From positions 3,100,001 to 3,164,000 of the forward strand of contig NZ_OCMY01000001.1 in NCBI RefSeq assembly GCF_900215435.1: DNA of 64,000 bases. The letters are read 5' to 3'. The translations under genes and the position numbers were made by a program. Source of the stretch: Candidatus Pantoea floridensis (lineage in GTDB: Bacteria > Pseudomonadota > Gammaproteobacteria > Enterobacterales > Enterobacteriaceae). Shown one piece after another: positions 1-8,749 of the stretch. Under the pieces are notes generated by a model that saw nothing but the letters and a program-made list of their open reading frames with translations, made no database searches and was not told the DNA's origin. Position 1 is the stretch's first letter. Each line of letters starts with the position of its first letter.

Positions 1-1220
1 CGCTGGTGCGTGACATTGAAGATGCGATTAGCGCGGCAGGTAAACCGCTGCTGGACGTGTGGATGAGCCATGGCGATAAAGTTACCGCTATTCCCGCCGG
101 TTTCGAAACCGTTGCCAGCACCGAAACTTGTCCGTTCGCCATCATGGCGAATGAAGAAAAGAAATTCTACGGCGTGCAGTTCCACCCGGAAGTGACGCAC
201 ACGCGTCAGGGCTTGCGTATGCTGGAGCGTTTCATTCGTGACATCTGCGGCTGTGAAGCGCTGTGGACGCCAGCCAAAATCATCGAAGATGCGGTTGAGC
301 GTATTCGTCAGCAGGTGGGTAACGATAAAGTGATCCTTGGCCTGTCAGGCGGCGTTGACTCTTCGGTGACCGCGATGCTGCTGCACCGCGCCATCGGCGA
401 TCGTCTGACCTGCGTGTTCGTGGACAACGGTCTGCTGCGTCTGAATGAAGCTGAGCAGGTTCTGGAGATGTTTGGCGACCACTTTGGTTTGAACATCGTA
501 CACGTTGCGGCTGAGGCGCGTTTCCTTGATGCGCTGGCTGGCGAGAACGATCCGGAAGCCAAACGTAAAATCATCGGCCGTGTCTTCGTTGAAGTTTTCG
601 ACGAGCAAGCGCTGCGTCTGGAAGACGTGAAATGGCTGGCGCAGGGCACCATCTATCCTGACGTGATTGAATCTGCCGCTTCAGCGACCGGCAAAGCGCA
701 CGTGATCAAGTCGCACCACAACGTGGGCGGTCTGCCGAAAGAGATGAAGATGGGGCTGGTTGAGCCGCTGAAAGAGCTGTTCAAAGACGAAGTGCGCAAA
801 ATTGGTCTGGAACTCGGCCTGCCGTACGACATGCTGTATCGCCACCCGTTCCCGGGCCCAGGTTTAGGCGTACGCGTGTTGGGCGAAGTGAAGAAAGAGT
901 ATTGCGATCTGCTGCGCCGTGCCGATGCTATCTTCATTGAAGAGCTGCACAAAGCCGATCTGTACAACAAGGTCAGCCAGGCCTTCACCGTATTCCTGCC
1001 GGTACGTTCTGTGGGCGTGATGGGCGACGGTCGTAAATATGATTGGGTAGTATCCCTGCGCGCAGTGGAGACCATCGACTTCATGACCGCGCACTGGGCG
1101 CACCTGCCGTACGATTTCCTCGGCCGCGTCTCCAACCGCATCATCAACGAAGTGAACGGCATCTCCCGCGTGGTTTATGATATTTCGGGTAAACCACCTG
1201 CGACGATTGAGTGGGAATAA
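1..1220 (+). CDS. guaA: GMP synthase (glutamine-hydrolysing), 3' part
   Basis: GuaA converts XMP to GMP using glutamine and ATP, the last step of guanine nucleotide synthesis in the cytosol. About 405 residues are visible; the E. coli enzyme has 525, so roughly the first 120 lie outside the window. What remains of the glutamine amidotransferase domain carries the FHPE motif with the catalytic His and Glu. It is followed by the ATP-pyrophosphatase domain with the SGGVDSS loop and a C-terminal dimerisation domain ending in TIEWE. The reading frame is open to the left edge. A strong terminator follows the stop codon. Identification is very secure. Confidence 0.98.
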   Translation, partial: LVRDIEDAISAAGKPLLDVWMSHGDKVTAIPAGFETVASTETCPFAIMANEEKKFYGVQFHPEVTHTRQGLRMLERFIRDICGCEALWTPAKIIEDAVERIRQQVGNDKVILGLSGGVDSSVTAMLLHRAIGDRLTCVFVDNGLLRLNEAEQVLEMFGDHFGLNIVHVAAEARFLDALAGENDPEAKRKIIGRVFVEVFDEQALRLEDVKWLAQGTIYPDVIESAASATGKAHVIKSHHNVGGLPKEMKMGLVEPLKELFKDEVRKIGLELGLPYDMLYRHPFPGPGLGVRVLGEVKKEYCDLLRRADAIFIEELHKADLYNKVSQAFTVFLPVRSVGVMGDGRKYDWVVSLRAVETIDFMTAHWAHLPYDFLGRVSNRIINEVNGISRVVYDISGKPPATIEWE

Positions 1221-1250
1221 ATCCGACTCTGAGTCATGCGTAAAAACGAA

Positions 1251-1274
1251 GCCCGCTTAACTGCGGGCTTTTTT
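1251..1274 (+). terminator. Rho-independent terminator of guaA
   Basis: A GCCCGC/GCGGGC stem with a six-base loop is followed by a run of T, 30 bases after the guaA stop codon. Confidence 0.9.
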
Positions 1275-1399
1275 ATATTTGTATTTTGGTTAGTAATAGG
1301 GCGTTCATTCAATAAAGTTCAATCGCATAGTTCGTGAATACAAACTCGCCCCTTTCGTTGCAATATAGCGAGTGATTTTTACTCATCAGGATGCCGTCG

Positions 1400-2176
1400 A
1401 TGTTGCCTTTCAAAGCCGTACTGATCTCTTTTCTATGCATCATCTTGCTCTCATTAGGCGCCAGTCTGGCGCAGGCAACGCGTGGTGGTGAGTTAACGTC
1501 GGAACGCGGCGGCTGGGCGTCCGCCCGACGCGATTCTGCCGGCATCGCACCGGATCCTAAGCGTTACGCATCCGAAGCTATCGTACAGGTCTATGCCGCG
1601 CCAACGTATGGCTGGAAAGGCGCAGTGGCGGTGCATCCGTGGATTATCTTCAAGCGCGCCGGGGAGACCCACTACAATCGCTATGAAGTCATCAGCTGGG
1701 GCAGCGGCGATAAAGTGCGGCGTAACAGTAATCTGCCGGATGGCTATTGGTACGGCGCTAGACCTCGTTTATTGGTTGATCATCGTGGCAGCGCGGCACA
1801 GGCGATGATTCCACAGATCGAAGCGGCGATTAAATCGTATCCATGGCCAACGACCTATCACGCCTGGCCGGGACCCAACAGCAACACCTTTATGGCGCAT
1901 ATTGGCCGTGAAGTGCCCGTGCTGAAACTGGATCTGCCAGCCAATGCGCTCGGCAAGGATTATCGCTCACTGTTGAATCCGGTGGGGTTACCGCCTTCAG
2001 GACGCGGCGTACAGCTCTCTGTACTCGGTGTGCTTGGCGTAACGGTGGGAGCGGAAGAGGGATTAGAGGTGAATGTGCTGGGTCTGAATATGGGACTGGA
2101 TTTCACCCCATTCAGGCTGCGTCTGCCGTTTATCGGCGGTATCGGGCAGAATAATGTTCAGCGCGACAATCCGTAA
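1400..2176 (+). CDS. DUF3750 domain protein, membrane-anchored or exported
   Basis: This protein of about 258 residues matches the DUF3750 family, whose function is not known. It begins with one hydrophobic stretch (about residues 5-25) that could be a signal peptide or membrane anchor ending near AQA. The rest looks soluble, with conserved aromatic and glycine-rich blocks (HPWI, SWG, YHAWPGPNSNTF) in the middle, and would lie outside the cytoplasm. An ATG at 1391 is possible, but the AGGA at 1388-1391 is correctly spaced (8 bases) only for the ATG at 1400. The gene stands alone between guaA and a bidirectional terminator. The family call is from recognition of the sequence; no activity is claimed. 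Confidence 0.8.
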   Translation: MLPFKAVLISFLCIILLSLGASLAQATRGGELTSERGGWASARRDSAGIAPDPKRYASEAIVQVYAAPTYGWKGAVAVHPWIIFKRAGETHYNRYEVISWGSGDKVRRNSNLPDGYWYGARPRLLVDHRGSAAQAMIPQIEAAIKSYPWPTTYHAWPGPNSNTFMAHIGREVPVLKLDLPANALGKDYRSLLNPVGLPPSGRGVQLSVLGVLGVTVGAEEGLEVNVLGLNMGLDFTPFRLRLPFIGGIGQNNVQRDNP

Positions 2177-2204
2177 AAATGGCCCCGAAATGGGGCCATT
2201 TTTT
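2175..2204. terminator. Bidirectional terminator between convergent genes
   Basis: ATGGCCCC/GGGGCCAT form a perfect stem around a GAAA loop, with A runs on the left and T runs on the right, so it can work on both strands. It serves the DUF3750 gene and, on the other strand, touches the stop codon of the YodC-like gene. Confidence 0.88.
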
Positions 2205-2382
2205 AGCAGACGCCGAAATCGCCGTCTTCGTGATACAGATTCACGGTATCGGCTTTGAGTTCAATTTCTCGCTTAATGTGATCGTCAACGCGTGCGCACC
2301 ACAGCATATCGCCTTCCACGCGCAGCACCTGCATCTTTGGGCCACCGGTCTTCGACTGTACAAAATCATCCACCTTAAACAT
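2203..2382 (-). CDS. YodC-like small protein (DUF2158 type)
   Basis: A 59-residue protein that starts MFKVDDFVQSKTGGPKMQVL and ends DGDFGVC. The opening VxSKTGGPKM block is the hallmark of YodC/DUF2158 small cytosolic proteins, which have no established function. The start is supported by GGAGA seven bases upstream (2388-2392). The stop codon sits inside the T tract of the bidirectional terminator, so transcription would end right at the coding end. It lies upstream of nothing obvious and is convergent with the DUF3750 gene. It is short enough to be missed by length-filtered gene calling. Confidence 0.85.
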   Translation of the reverse strand: MFKVDDFVQSKTGGPKMQVLRVEGDMLWCARVDDHIKREIELKADTVNLYHEDGDFGVC

Positions 2383-2457
2383 GCTTTTTCTCCATCAGGT
2401 CAGTGATATTTACAGAGTTTATATGTACTTCACTGGCTGTGCGCTTGATTTTGTGCC

Positions 2458-3891
2458 TTAGTGATGCAGCAAAAATAGGGTCGCCAGACCGAGGAAAATA
2501 AAGAACCCGCCGGTGTCGGTGATTGCCGTAATCAGTACGCTGGAGCCAACGGCAGGATCGCGTTTCATCTTGGTCATGATTAATGGAATCAGCACGCCCA
2601 TCAGCGCGGCCAGCAGCAGATTGAGCACCATCGCCAGCATCATCACGCCGCCCAATTGCAGATTGTCATACATCAGCCAGGTGACGCCGCCCATAATACC
2701 GCCCCAGAACAGGCCATTAATTAGCGCCACGCCGAGTTCACGCATAATCAGAAACGAGAAGTTACCCGGTTCCACCTGGTGCAGCGCTAGCGCACGCACA
2801 ATCATGGTGATGGTTTGATTGCCGGTATTGCCGCCGATGCCCGCAACGATCGGCATCAGTGCGGCCAAGGCCACCAGCTGTGAAATCGTCGCTTCAAACA
2901 GGCCAATCACGCGGGACGCAACAAACGCGGTGCACAGGTTTACCGCCAGCCAGGCCCACCGTTTACCAACCGCTTTACGCACCGGCGCAAACACATCTTC
3001 GCCCTGGCTGATACCGCCCATTTTACGAATGTTGCTTTCATTCTCTTCATTGACCAAATCAACCACGTCTTCGATGGTGATACGACCAATAAGCTTGCCT
3101 TGCGCATCGGTAACGGCGGCGGAGATCAGGTTATAACGTTCGAACGCACTGGCAGCGTCTTCGGCTTTATCGTTGAGCTGGAAGGTAGTGGGATGTGAGT
3201 TCATCACCTCGGCAACTAACATCTTTGGTTTGTTCAGCAGAATATCAGTGAGGGTTAACTCACCCAGCAGTTGGTTTTGTTCGTCAGTAATGAAGATCTT
3301 ATCTGTGCCGTCCGGCATCTTTTTGCCTTTACGCAGATAGCGCTGCACCGTGGCCAGAGTGACGTCCGATCGCACCGTCAGGATGTTGAAATCCATGATC
3401 TGGCCAACGCGATCGCGATCCAGCTCTATCACGCTCAGCAGACGCGCACGCAAACTCGGTTCCAGCGTAGTAAGCAGACGGCCGGTTAAATCACGCGGCA
3501 AATAGCGCGCCAGATATACCTGATCGTCGATATCCAGCGGCTCAATGGCATGCAGAATATCGCGATCAGACATTTCTTCCGTCAGGCTGGCCCAAACGGT
3601 TTCCGAAGCTTCAACCAGCACGCGGCCGCGCTGTTCTGTGGGAACTAAGCGCCATAGCGCCTGACGTTCCTCTTCAGGTAAGGCTTCAAGGATATCGGCT
3701 AAATCCGCAGCGTGCAGCTGCTGAAGTTCATCTTCTAGCTGCTGGCGCCAATCGGTGATATTACGCAGCTCGGCAGCATTAAGATCGACGGATTTATCCA
3801 GCAGCACATCGACTAGATCATGCTCATTAAGCAGCAGAGTAAGAATATGGTGGCGGGTTTCAGCTAATTTTTGCGAATGCACAGCAGACAT
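2458..3891 (-). CDS. mgtE: Magnesium transporter MgtE
   Basis: MgtE is a Mg2+-gated magnesium channel of the inner membrane. The 477-residue protein has the expected order: an acidic N-terminal superhelical domain (to about residue 135), a pair of CBS domains (about 140-265), a plug helix, then five membrane segments in the last 180 residues with the GIGGNTGNQ pore-region signature near residue 355. The full normal length and intact signatures suggest a working protein. It is preceded by a terminator-like hairpin that separates it from yfgG. E. coli K-12 has no MgtE, so this is a lineage difference. I saw no recognisable magnesium riboswitch in the 120-base leader. Confidence 0.93.
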   Translation of the reverse strand: MSAVHSQKLAETRHHILTLLLNEHDLVDVLLDKSVDLNAAELRNITDWRQQLEDELQQLHAADLADILEALPEEERQALWRLVPTEQRGRVLVEASETVWASLTEEMSDRDILHAIEPLDIDDQVYLARYLPRDLTGRLLTTLEPSLRARLLSVIELDRDRVGQIMDFNILTVRSDVTLATVQRYLRKGKKMPDGTDKIFITDEQNQLLGELTLTDILLNKPKMLVAEVMNSHPTTFQLNDKAEDAASAFERYNLISAAVTDAQGKLIGRITIEDVVDLVNEENESNIRKMGGISQGEDVFAPVRKAVGKRWAWLAVNLCTAFVASRVIGLFEATISQLVALAALMPIVAGIGGNTGNQTITMIVRALALHQVEPGNFSFLIMRELGVALINGLFWGGIMGGVTWLMYDNLQLGGVMMLAMVLNLLLAALMGVLIPLIMTKMKRDPAVGSSVLITAITDTGGFFIFLGLATLFLLHH

Positions 3892-3953
3892 AACGCGTTC
3901 CTTGTGTCTGTAAAGTCAGCTCACAGTGTAGCGCGTTGCGGGTAACAGAGCGT

Positions 3954-3982
3954 AAAAAGCAGCATTGTCTCAAAGAACAATG
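3954..3982 (-). terminator. Terminator-like hairpin after yfgG
   Basis: On the minus strand CATTGT and ACAATG pair around an eight-base loop, followed four bases later by five T. The short stem makes it a modest candidate. Confidence 0.45.
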
Positions 3983-4011
3983 TCGAGAAGCGATCGGCAC
4001 CCGCAGCGAAT

Positions 4012-4197
4012 TTAACGGGAATCGCTGGTGCTTAGCGTGACCGGCTCAGGAATGGCTTTCTTTTGCTGATGATGCTCAATGGCACCGGGAATGATGAAAA
4101 GCAGGCGGCCAATCAAAATAAAGAAGCTGATCAGCAAAATAATGCGGCTCATGGTGCTGGTTTTGGGACGTCTTCGTGGAGATATAGCGCTATTCAC
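4012..4197 (-). CDS. yfgG: YfgG-family small membrane protein (DUF2633)
   Basis: A 61-residue protein with a basic N-terminus, one membrane helix (about residues 18-38, RIILLISFFILIGRLLF) and a short hydrophilic tail with an HHQQKK motif. This matches E. coli YfgG, which lies in the same guaA-ppx neighbourhood. YfgG has been linked to metal stress tolerance in E. coli; that is family knowledge and cannot be tested here. It would be a single-pass inner-membrane protein. Confidence 0.8.
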   Translation of the reverse strand: MNSAISPRRRPKTSTMSRIILLISFFILIGRLLFIIPGAIEHHQQKKAIPEPVTLSTSDSR

Positions 4198-4318
4198 GCG
4201 GGGTGGTTCCTGTAATTACCCATCAGGGCGGAGGCAACATTTAGTCATACCTTCATCGCTAAATCAATCGCTGTGTGAAAAATGAGCAAGAAAGGGGCAA
4301 AGTGTTGATCGAAGTCAG

Positions 4319-4347
4319 ACAAAAAACGGCCGCGCGCGGCGGCCGTT
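4319..4347 (-). terminator. Terminator of the ppk-ppx-tehB unit
   Basis: On the minus strand a CGGCCGC/GCGGCCG stem with a five-base loop is followed by six T, a few bases after the tehB stop codon. Confidence 0.88.
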
Positions 4348-4350
4348 GTA

Positions 4351-4950
4351 TCAGTAGCTGGCTTTCTGCGCCAGCAAGGTGGCAAAACGGGTTTTAATGC
4401 GATTACCGTTTTCATCACGCCGATGCAGTTCACCAACATCTTCGTTGTACTTCACGATGTGCCAGTTACGGTAGTAATGGCTCAGCTCGCCGGATTTAAA
4501 GGCGAACGGAAAGTTCTGCGTATTAGGATAATCATCGGTGTTCATCGCCGCCACAATCAGGTTGTAGCCGTACTTGCGCGTGCTGGCCTGCATATCGGCA
4601 ATCAGCTGTGGGATGGTGGACGGCTGCAGGAACATCATCACCACAGTCGAAAGTACAAACTGATAGTCACCGTTAAACCGTACGCTATTGAGGTCGCACA
4701 ATTCGGTGTGAATATTCTGCAGATTCTCTTCAGCGATGATGCTGTTCAGGCGATCCAGGCTCGTCGGATTGCTGTCCCAGGCCGTGACTTCAAAGCCATG
4801 CTGATTGAGGAAAAGGCTATTTCGGCCCTGGCCACAGCCTAAATCCAGCGCTTTCCCCACTTCAAGGTGGGGAAGGGCCGCCAGGACTTCAGAATGCGTC
4901 GGCGTCAGACCGTACTTTTCAGCGAAATAGTTATCGGGGCGTGTTGTCAT
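4351..4950 (-). CDS. tehB: SAM-dependent methyltransferase, TehB-like
   Basis: TehB is a cytosolic S-adenosylmethionine methyltransferase that volatilises tellurite and selenite by methylation. The 199-residue protein has about the E. coli TehB length (197). It carries the SAM-binding motif [12 protein letters not shown] at about residues 35-45 and an acidic motif II (TAWDSN). It follows ppx by 27 bases on the same strand and is probably read through from ppk-ppx; its own ribosome site is weak. TehA, its usual partner in E. coli, is not nearby. The tellurite role is by homology only. Confidence 0.85.
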   Translation of the reverse strand: MTTRPDNYFAEKYGLTPTHSEVLAALPHLEVGKALDLGCGQGRNSLFLNQHGFEVTAWDSNPTSLDRLNSIIAEENLQNIHTELCDLNSVRFNGDYQFVLSTVVMMFLQPSTIPQLIADMQASTRKYGYNLIVAAMNTDDYPNTQNFPFAFKSGELSHYYRNWHIVKYNEDVGELHRRDENGNRIKTRFATLLAQKASY

Positions 4951-4977
4951 GGTGATACGACGGGCCAGCAGCCCGCT

Positions 4978-6501
4978 TTACTCCTCTTCCAGCATCAGTT
5001 TCCAACCGGTGACATCATTCCAGTAGGCTTGCTCACGCTCCAGATCCAGCTGCACCAGCGTGTTCTGGCTCATGAAGCCCGCCGGGAAGGTGAGCGTCCA
5101 ATGACCATCGTCCGTGCTCAATTTGAGCGAATCCGGCTTGGTGGTCGCCTGGCGCTGATTATTCAGCAGCGTGCCGAGGCGCAGCAGGAAGACCATCGGT
5201 AGAAACTGTTTCTTTTTAAACAAGGTGAAACGTGGCATCTCATCCTGCTTCACCGCTTTGCGATGGAAGCGTACCAGCGTGGCCAGCAGCATCTGTTGAT
5301 CCTGATTAAAACCCGGCATATTTGAGTTTTGCAGGATATAGGCCGAATGGCGCTGCATGCCGCTGTGATTGATGGTTAATCCCACTTCATGCAATAGCGC
5401 CGCCCATTTCAGCAGCGCTGACAGCTGCGGATTTGCGTGCTTAGGATTCTGTTCCTGCCACTGCAGATAGAGCTGTTCGGTGGTTTCCAGCACGCGACGC
5501 GCCTGGTCGCTATCAATCGCATAGTGATTTGCCAGGCTCTGCGCAGTGCGACTACGAATATCCTGATGGCGGAAACGTCCTTCCATCTCATACAGCACGC
5601 CTTCGCGCAACGCGCCATCAGAGAGACGCAGCTCGCGAATCGCTAACGCATCAAACACGCCACACAAAATTGCTAAACCCGGCACGAACACCGCTTTACG
5701 CTCTTCCGATAATCCCGGCAGGCTCAGGGCGTTAAAAGATTTATGCTTCAGCACTTCGCTGGTGAGCAGCTCCAGCGTTTCCGGGGTAATCAGCTTCTCT
5801 TTTTCGCCCATCGCCAGCAGCACTTCACAGGCGGCTTTAATCGAGCCCGACGCGCCCAGCGCGTATTGCCAGCCATGCAGACGATATTGCCACGCCATGG
5901 TTTCCAGCTTCTGCGCAGCGGACAGGCGCGCACGGCGGAAGTTCTCCGCTGAGATTTCTCCTTTTGGAAAATAGAGATTGGCGAAGCTGACGCAGCCCAT
6001 GCGGCGGCTTTCCACCAGCTGTGGCTCAAAATCTTCACCAATGACCAGTTCCGTTGAGCCGCCGCCGATATCAATCACCAGCTTGCGGCCTTTTTCCGGC
6101 TGCGTATGCTCCACGCCCATGAAAATCAGACGTGCTTCTTCATTGCCGGAAATGACCTCGATAGGGTAGGGGATCACTTCGGCAGCGCGCTGCAAGAACT
6201 CTTCTGCGTTGCTGGCGATACGTAGCGTGTGCGTGCCGACGATGGTGACGTTGGCCGGGCTGAAGCCCTGCAAACGTTCAGCGAACAACGCCAGACAGCT
6301 CAGCCCGCGTTCAATCGCCTCTTCGCTTAGGCGATTTTGTGCATCCAGCCCATCGGCCAGATGTACGCGCTGTTTCAGGCGGCCCAGCACTTGCAAAGCG
6401 CCATCCACCACGCGGGCAATGACCATATGGAAGCTGTTCGAGCCGAGGTCGATTGCCGCGAACTCCTGAGGTTTCGGCGTACTTTTATGTGAGATTGGCA
6501 T
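4978..6501 (-). CDS. ppx: Exopolyphosphatase
   Basis: Ppx removes terminal phosphates from long-chain polyphosphate and also hydrolyses pppGpp. The 507-residue protein (E. coli 513) shows the ASKHA phosphate-binding elements: [12 protein letters not shown] near the start and [12 protein letters not shown] near residue 145. A C-terminal HD-type region has [11 protein letters not shown]. It starts five bases after ppk ends, so the two enzymes that build and degrade polyphosphate are co-transcribed, as in E. coli. Confidence 0.97.
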   Translation of the reverse strand: MPISHKSTPKPQEFAAIDLGSNSFHMVIARVVDGALQVLGRLKQRVHLADGLDAQNRLSEEAIERGLSCLALFAERLQGFSPANVTIVGTHTLRIASNAEEFLQRAAEVIPYPIEVISGNEEARLIFMGVEHTQPEKGRKLVIDIGGGSTELVIGEDFEPQLVESRRMGCVSFANLYFPKGEISAENFRRARLSAAQKLETMAWQYRLHGWQYALGASGSIKAACEVLLAMGEKEKLITPETLELLTSEVLKHKSFNALSLPGLSEERKAVFVPGLAILCGVFDALAIRELRLSDGALREGVLYEMEGRFRHQDIRSRTAQSLANHYAIDSDQARRVLETTEQLYLQWQEQNPKHANPQLSALLKWAALLHEVGLTINHSGMQRHSAYILQNSNMPGFNQDQQMLLATLVRFHRKAVKQDEMPRFTLFKKKQFLPMVFLLRLGTLLNNQRQATTKPDSLKLSTDDGHWTLTFPAGFMSQNTLVQLDLEREQAYWNDVTGWKLMLEEE

Positions 6502-6506
6502 AGGCG

Positions 6507-8567
6507 TTATTCGGGTTGTTCCAGTTTCTTGATGTAGTCGTAAATGGCCAGCTGCGAGCGGACTTTTTTACGGTTGCCACGCGGCACATAACGGTTACTC
6601 AGCTCTTTATCGACGATGCGGGCTTTCACCGTATCGCTAAACAGAATGGCAATGATGTCCAGTATGCGCTGCTTCACGCGTGGATCAAGAATCGCCACAG
6701 CCACTTCAATGCGGTGATCAATGTTACGCGTCATCCAGTCCGCGGAAGAGAGGAACACCTTTTTCTCGCCGCCATTCTCAAAAATATAGACGCGGTCGTG
6801 CTCGAGATAGCGGTCAACAATACTGGTAATACGAATATTTTCACTGATGCCCGGTAAATCCGGAATCAGGGAACACATGCCGCGCACCAGCAGATTCACT
6901 TTTACACCCGCTGATGATGCTGCATATAGCCGATCAACCAAACCATTATCTACCAGGTTATTGATTTTCAGCGTAATGCCCGAAGGATTCCCCTGCTGCG
7001 CATTGGCGATTTCCGCGTCAATCAGCTTATACAGCACGTCACGCGAGTTCTGCGGCGACACCAGCAGGTGCTCGAAGGTGACCGGGCGATACGGGTTTTC
7101 AATAAAGTTAAATACGCGACGTACTTCATTGGTAATGCGCGCATCGGCGGTCAGCAATGAATAGTCAGTATAAATGCGTGCGGTTTTTTCGTTGAAATTC
7201 CCGGTGCCGATATGCGCGTAACGCACCACCTCTTCCCCTTCGCGGCGTGATATCAGGAACAGTTTGGCGTGAATTTTCAGACCCGGCGCAGAGAAAATGA
7301 CGTGCACGCCGGCTTCGGTGAGGCGTTTTGCCCAGCGAATATTGGCTTCTTCATCGAAGCGCGCCTGCAGTTCAACCACCACCGTCACTTTCTTGCCGTT
7401 GTAGGCGGCGTGAATCATCGCATCCATGATGCGCGAGTTCTTCGCCACGCGGTAAATGTTGATCTTAATGGCCAGCACGTTCGGATCGAACGAAGCCTGG
7501 CGCAGCAGCTCCAGCACGTGCTCAAAGGTGTGATACGGATAATAGAGCAGCACATCGCGATTGCGGATGGCATCGAAGCCGTTGCGGAAGCCATCAAAGC
7601 CAATGTGACGAATCTGCGGCAGCGGGCGGTTTTCCAGATTACTTTTACCGACGTTCGGGAAGCCGATGAAATCTTTGAAGTTATGATAACGGCCGCCGGG
7701 CACAATCGAATCATAGTTTGAAATCGACAGCTTATGGCGCAGCATTTCTACCATCGCATCCGGCATATCGCGCTGATAAACGAAGCGCACTGGCTCGGCA
7801 TTAAGACGCTGCTTCAGGCTCGATGACATCAGCTCCAGCAGGCTTGATTCCATCTCCGTCACCAGATCGTACTCGGCATCGCGCGTCATCTTCATTGAAT
7901 AGGCATTCAGCGTATCGTAATCGAAGAAGCCTTTAAAAATTTCATCCAGGCAATAGCGCAGAATGTTATCCAGCAGAATCATCGGTTTGCGACGGCGTGG
8001 CGATTCAGCCGGCAAGTTAATAAAGCGCGGCACTTTATCCGACGGGATCTCCAGCAGCGCATAACGCACATCGTCGCCGCGAATGATCTCGACCGCCAGA
8101 TAAGTGTAATCGTCTTTCAGGAATTCGATCAGGTCGGTGTCATGGTTGATCAGAATTGGCGTAACGTGCTGGCGTAATTGATGTTTGAAGTAGTAGCGCA
8201 GCCACTCTTGCTGATTCGGTGACAGCTGGCGTTCGTTGATCAGGAAGATCTGATTACGCGCCATCTCCAGTAGCAGATCGTTGTAGAGTGCATCAAACTC
8301 TTGATCCGATTTCTGCACGCGCAGCTGAATTTTTTTTAATAAATGACGCAGGGAGGTGGGCTTGCCTTGCTCTTCACTGATCAAAATTCGCCGCTTGAGA
8401 TCGGCAAAGCGAACTTTGTAGAACTCTTCAAGGTTATTGGAATAGATTCCCAGGAAGCGCATCCGCTCAATCAGCGGATTACTTTTGTCCGAGGCTTCCT
8501 GCAATACGCGTTCATTAAAGCTTAACCAGCTTAATTCTTTTTCTATATACAGCTTATCCTGACCCAT
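6507..8567 (-). CDS. ppk: Polyphosphate kinase
   Basis: Ppk1 reversibly polymerises the gamma-phosphate of ATP into polyphosphate at the inner membrane. The 686-residue protein (E. coli 688) has the N-terminal [15 protein letters not shown] block and two phospholipase-D-like domains. The autophosphorylated histidine lies in [15 protein letters not shown], with a further HAKLFL motif upstream of it. It is the first gene of the ppk-ppx-tehB unit. It diverges from a phosphate-type ABC transporter across 182 bases, which contain a weak Pho-box-like sequence. Confidence 0.98.
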   Translation of the reverse strand: MGQDKLYIEKELSWLSFNERVLQEASDKSNPLIERMRFLGIYSNNLEEFYKVRFADLKRRILISEEQGKPTSLRHLLKKIQLRVQKSDQEFDALYNDLLLEMARNQIFLINERQLSPNQQEWLRYYFKHQLRQHVTPILINHDTDLIEFLKDDYTYLAVEIIRGDDVRYALLEIPSDKVPRFINLPAESPRRRKPMILLDNILRYCLDEIFKGFFDYDTLNAYSMKMTRDAEYDLVTEMESSLLELMSSSLKQRLNAEPVRFVYQRDMPDAMVEMLRHKLSISNYDSIVPGGRYHNFKDFIGFPNVGKSNLENRPLPQIRHIGFDGFRNGFDAIRNRDVLLYYPYHTFEHVLELLRQASFDPNVLAIKINIYRVAKNSRIMDAMIHAAYNGKKVTVVVELQARFDEEANIRWAKRLTEAGVHVIFSAPGLKIHAKLFLISRREGEEVVRYAHIGTGNFNEKTARIYTDYSLLTADARITNEVRRVFNFIENPYRPVTFEHLLVSPQNSRDVLYKLIDAEIANAQQGNPSGITLKINNLVDNGLVDRLYAASSAGVKVNLLVRGMCSLIPDLPGISENIRITSIVDRYLEHDRVYIFENGGEKKVFLSSADWMTRNIDHRIEVAVAILDPRVKQRILDIIAILFSDTVKARIVDKELSNRYVPRGNRKKVRSQLAIYDYIKKLEQPE

Positions 8568-8651
8568 TCTGACTCCGAGATGCTGATGCTGGACGGAATG
8601 TCCGGCGGAAAAAGCGCAAAAATGCGGTACCGCTCAGTGTCCGTCACCATT

Positions 8652-8669
8652 ATGGCGAGAGTATGGCAG
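8652..8669 (-). promoter_or_regulatory. Possible Pho box between ppk and pstC-like gene
   Basis: On the minus strand CTGCCAT and TCGCCAT are spaced by four bases, the direct-repeat layout of a PhoB site (CTGTCAT-N4-CTGTCAT). The first half matches 6 of 7 and the second only about 4 of 7. Position between polyphosphate and phosphate-uptake genes makes it plausible; sequence alone is not convincing. Confidence 0.3.
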
Positions 8670-8749
8670 GCTTGTCCAACGTCAAAGGTTGTCTTATCAA
8701 TCAGCTACGGGCAACATAGCGACTTGTTTCCACCGGTAACCTGGCCTGC

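Noticed and set aside
3892..4011. Magnesium riboswitch before mgtE
   Set aside because: No M-box-like conserved core could be recognised; only a small terminator-like hairpin is present.
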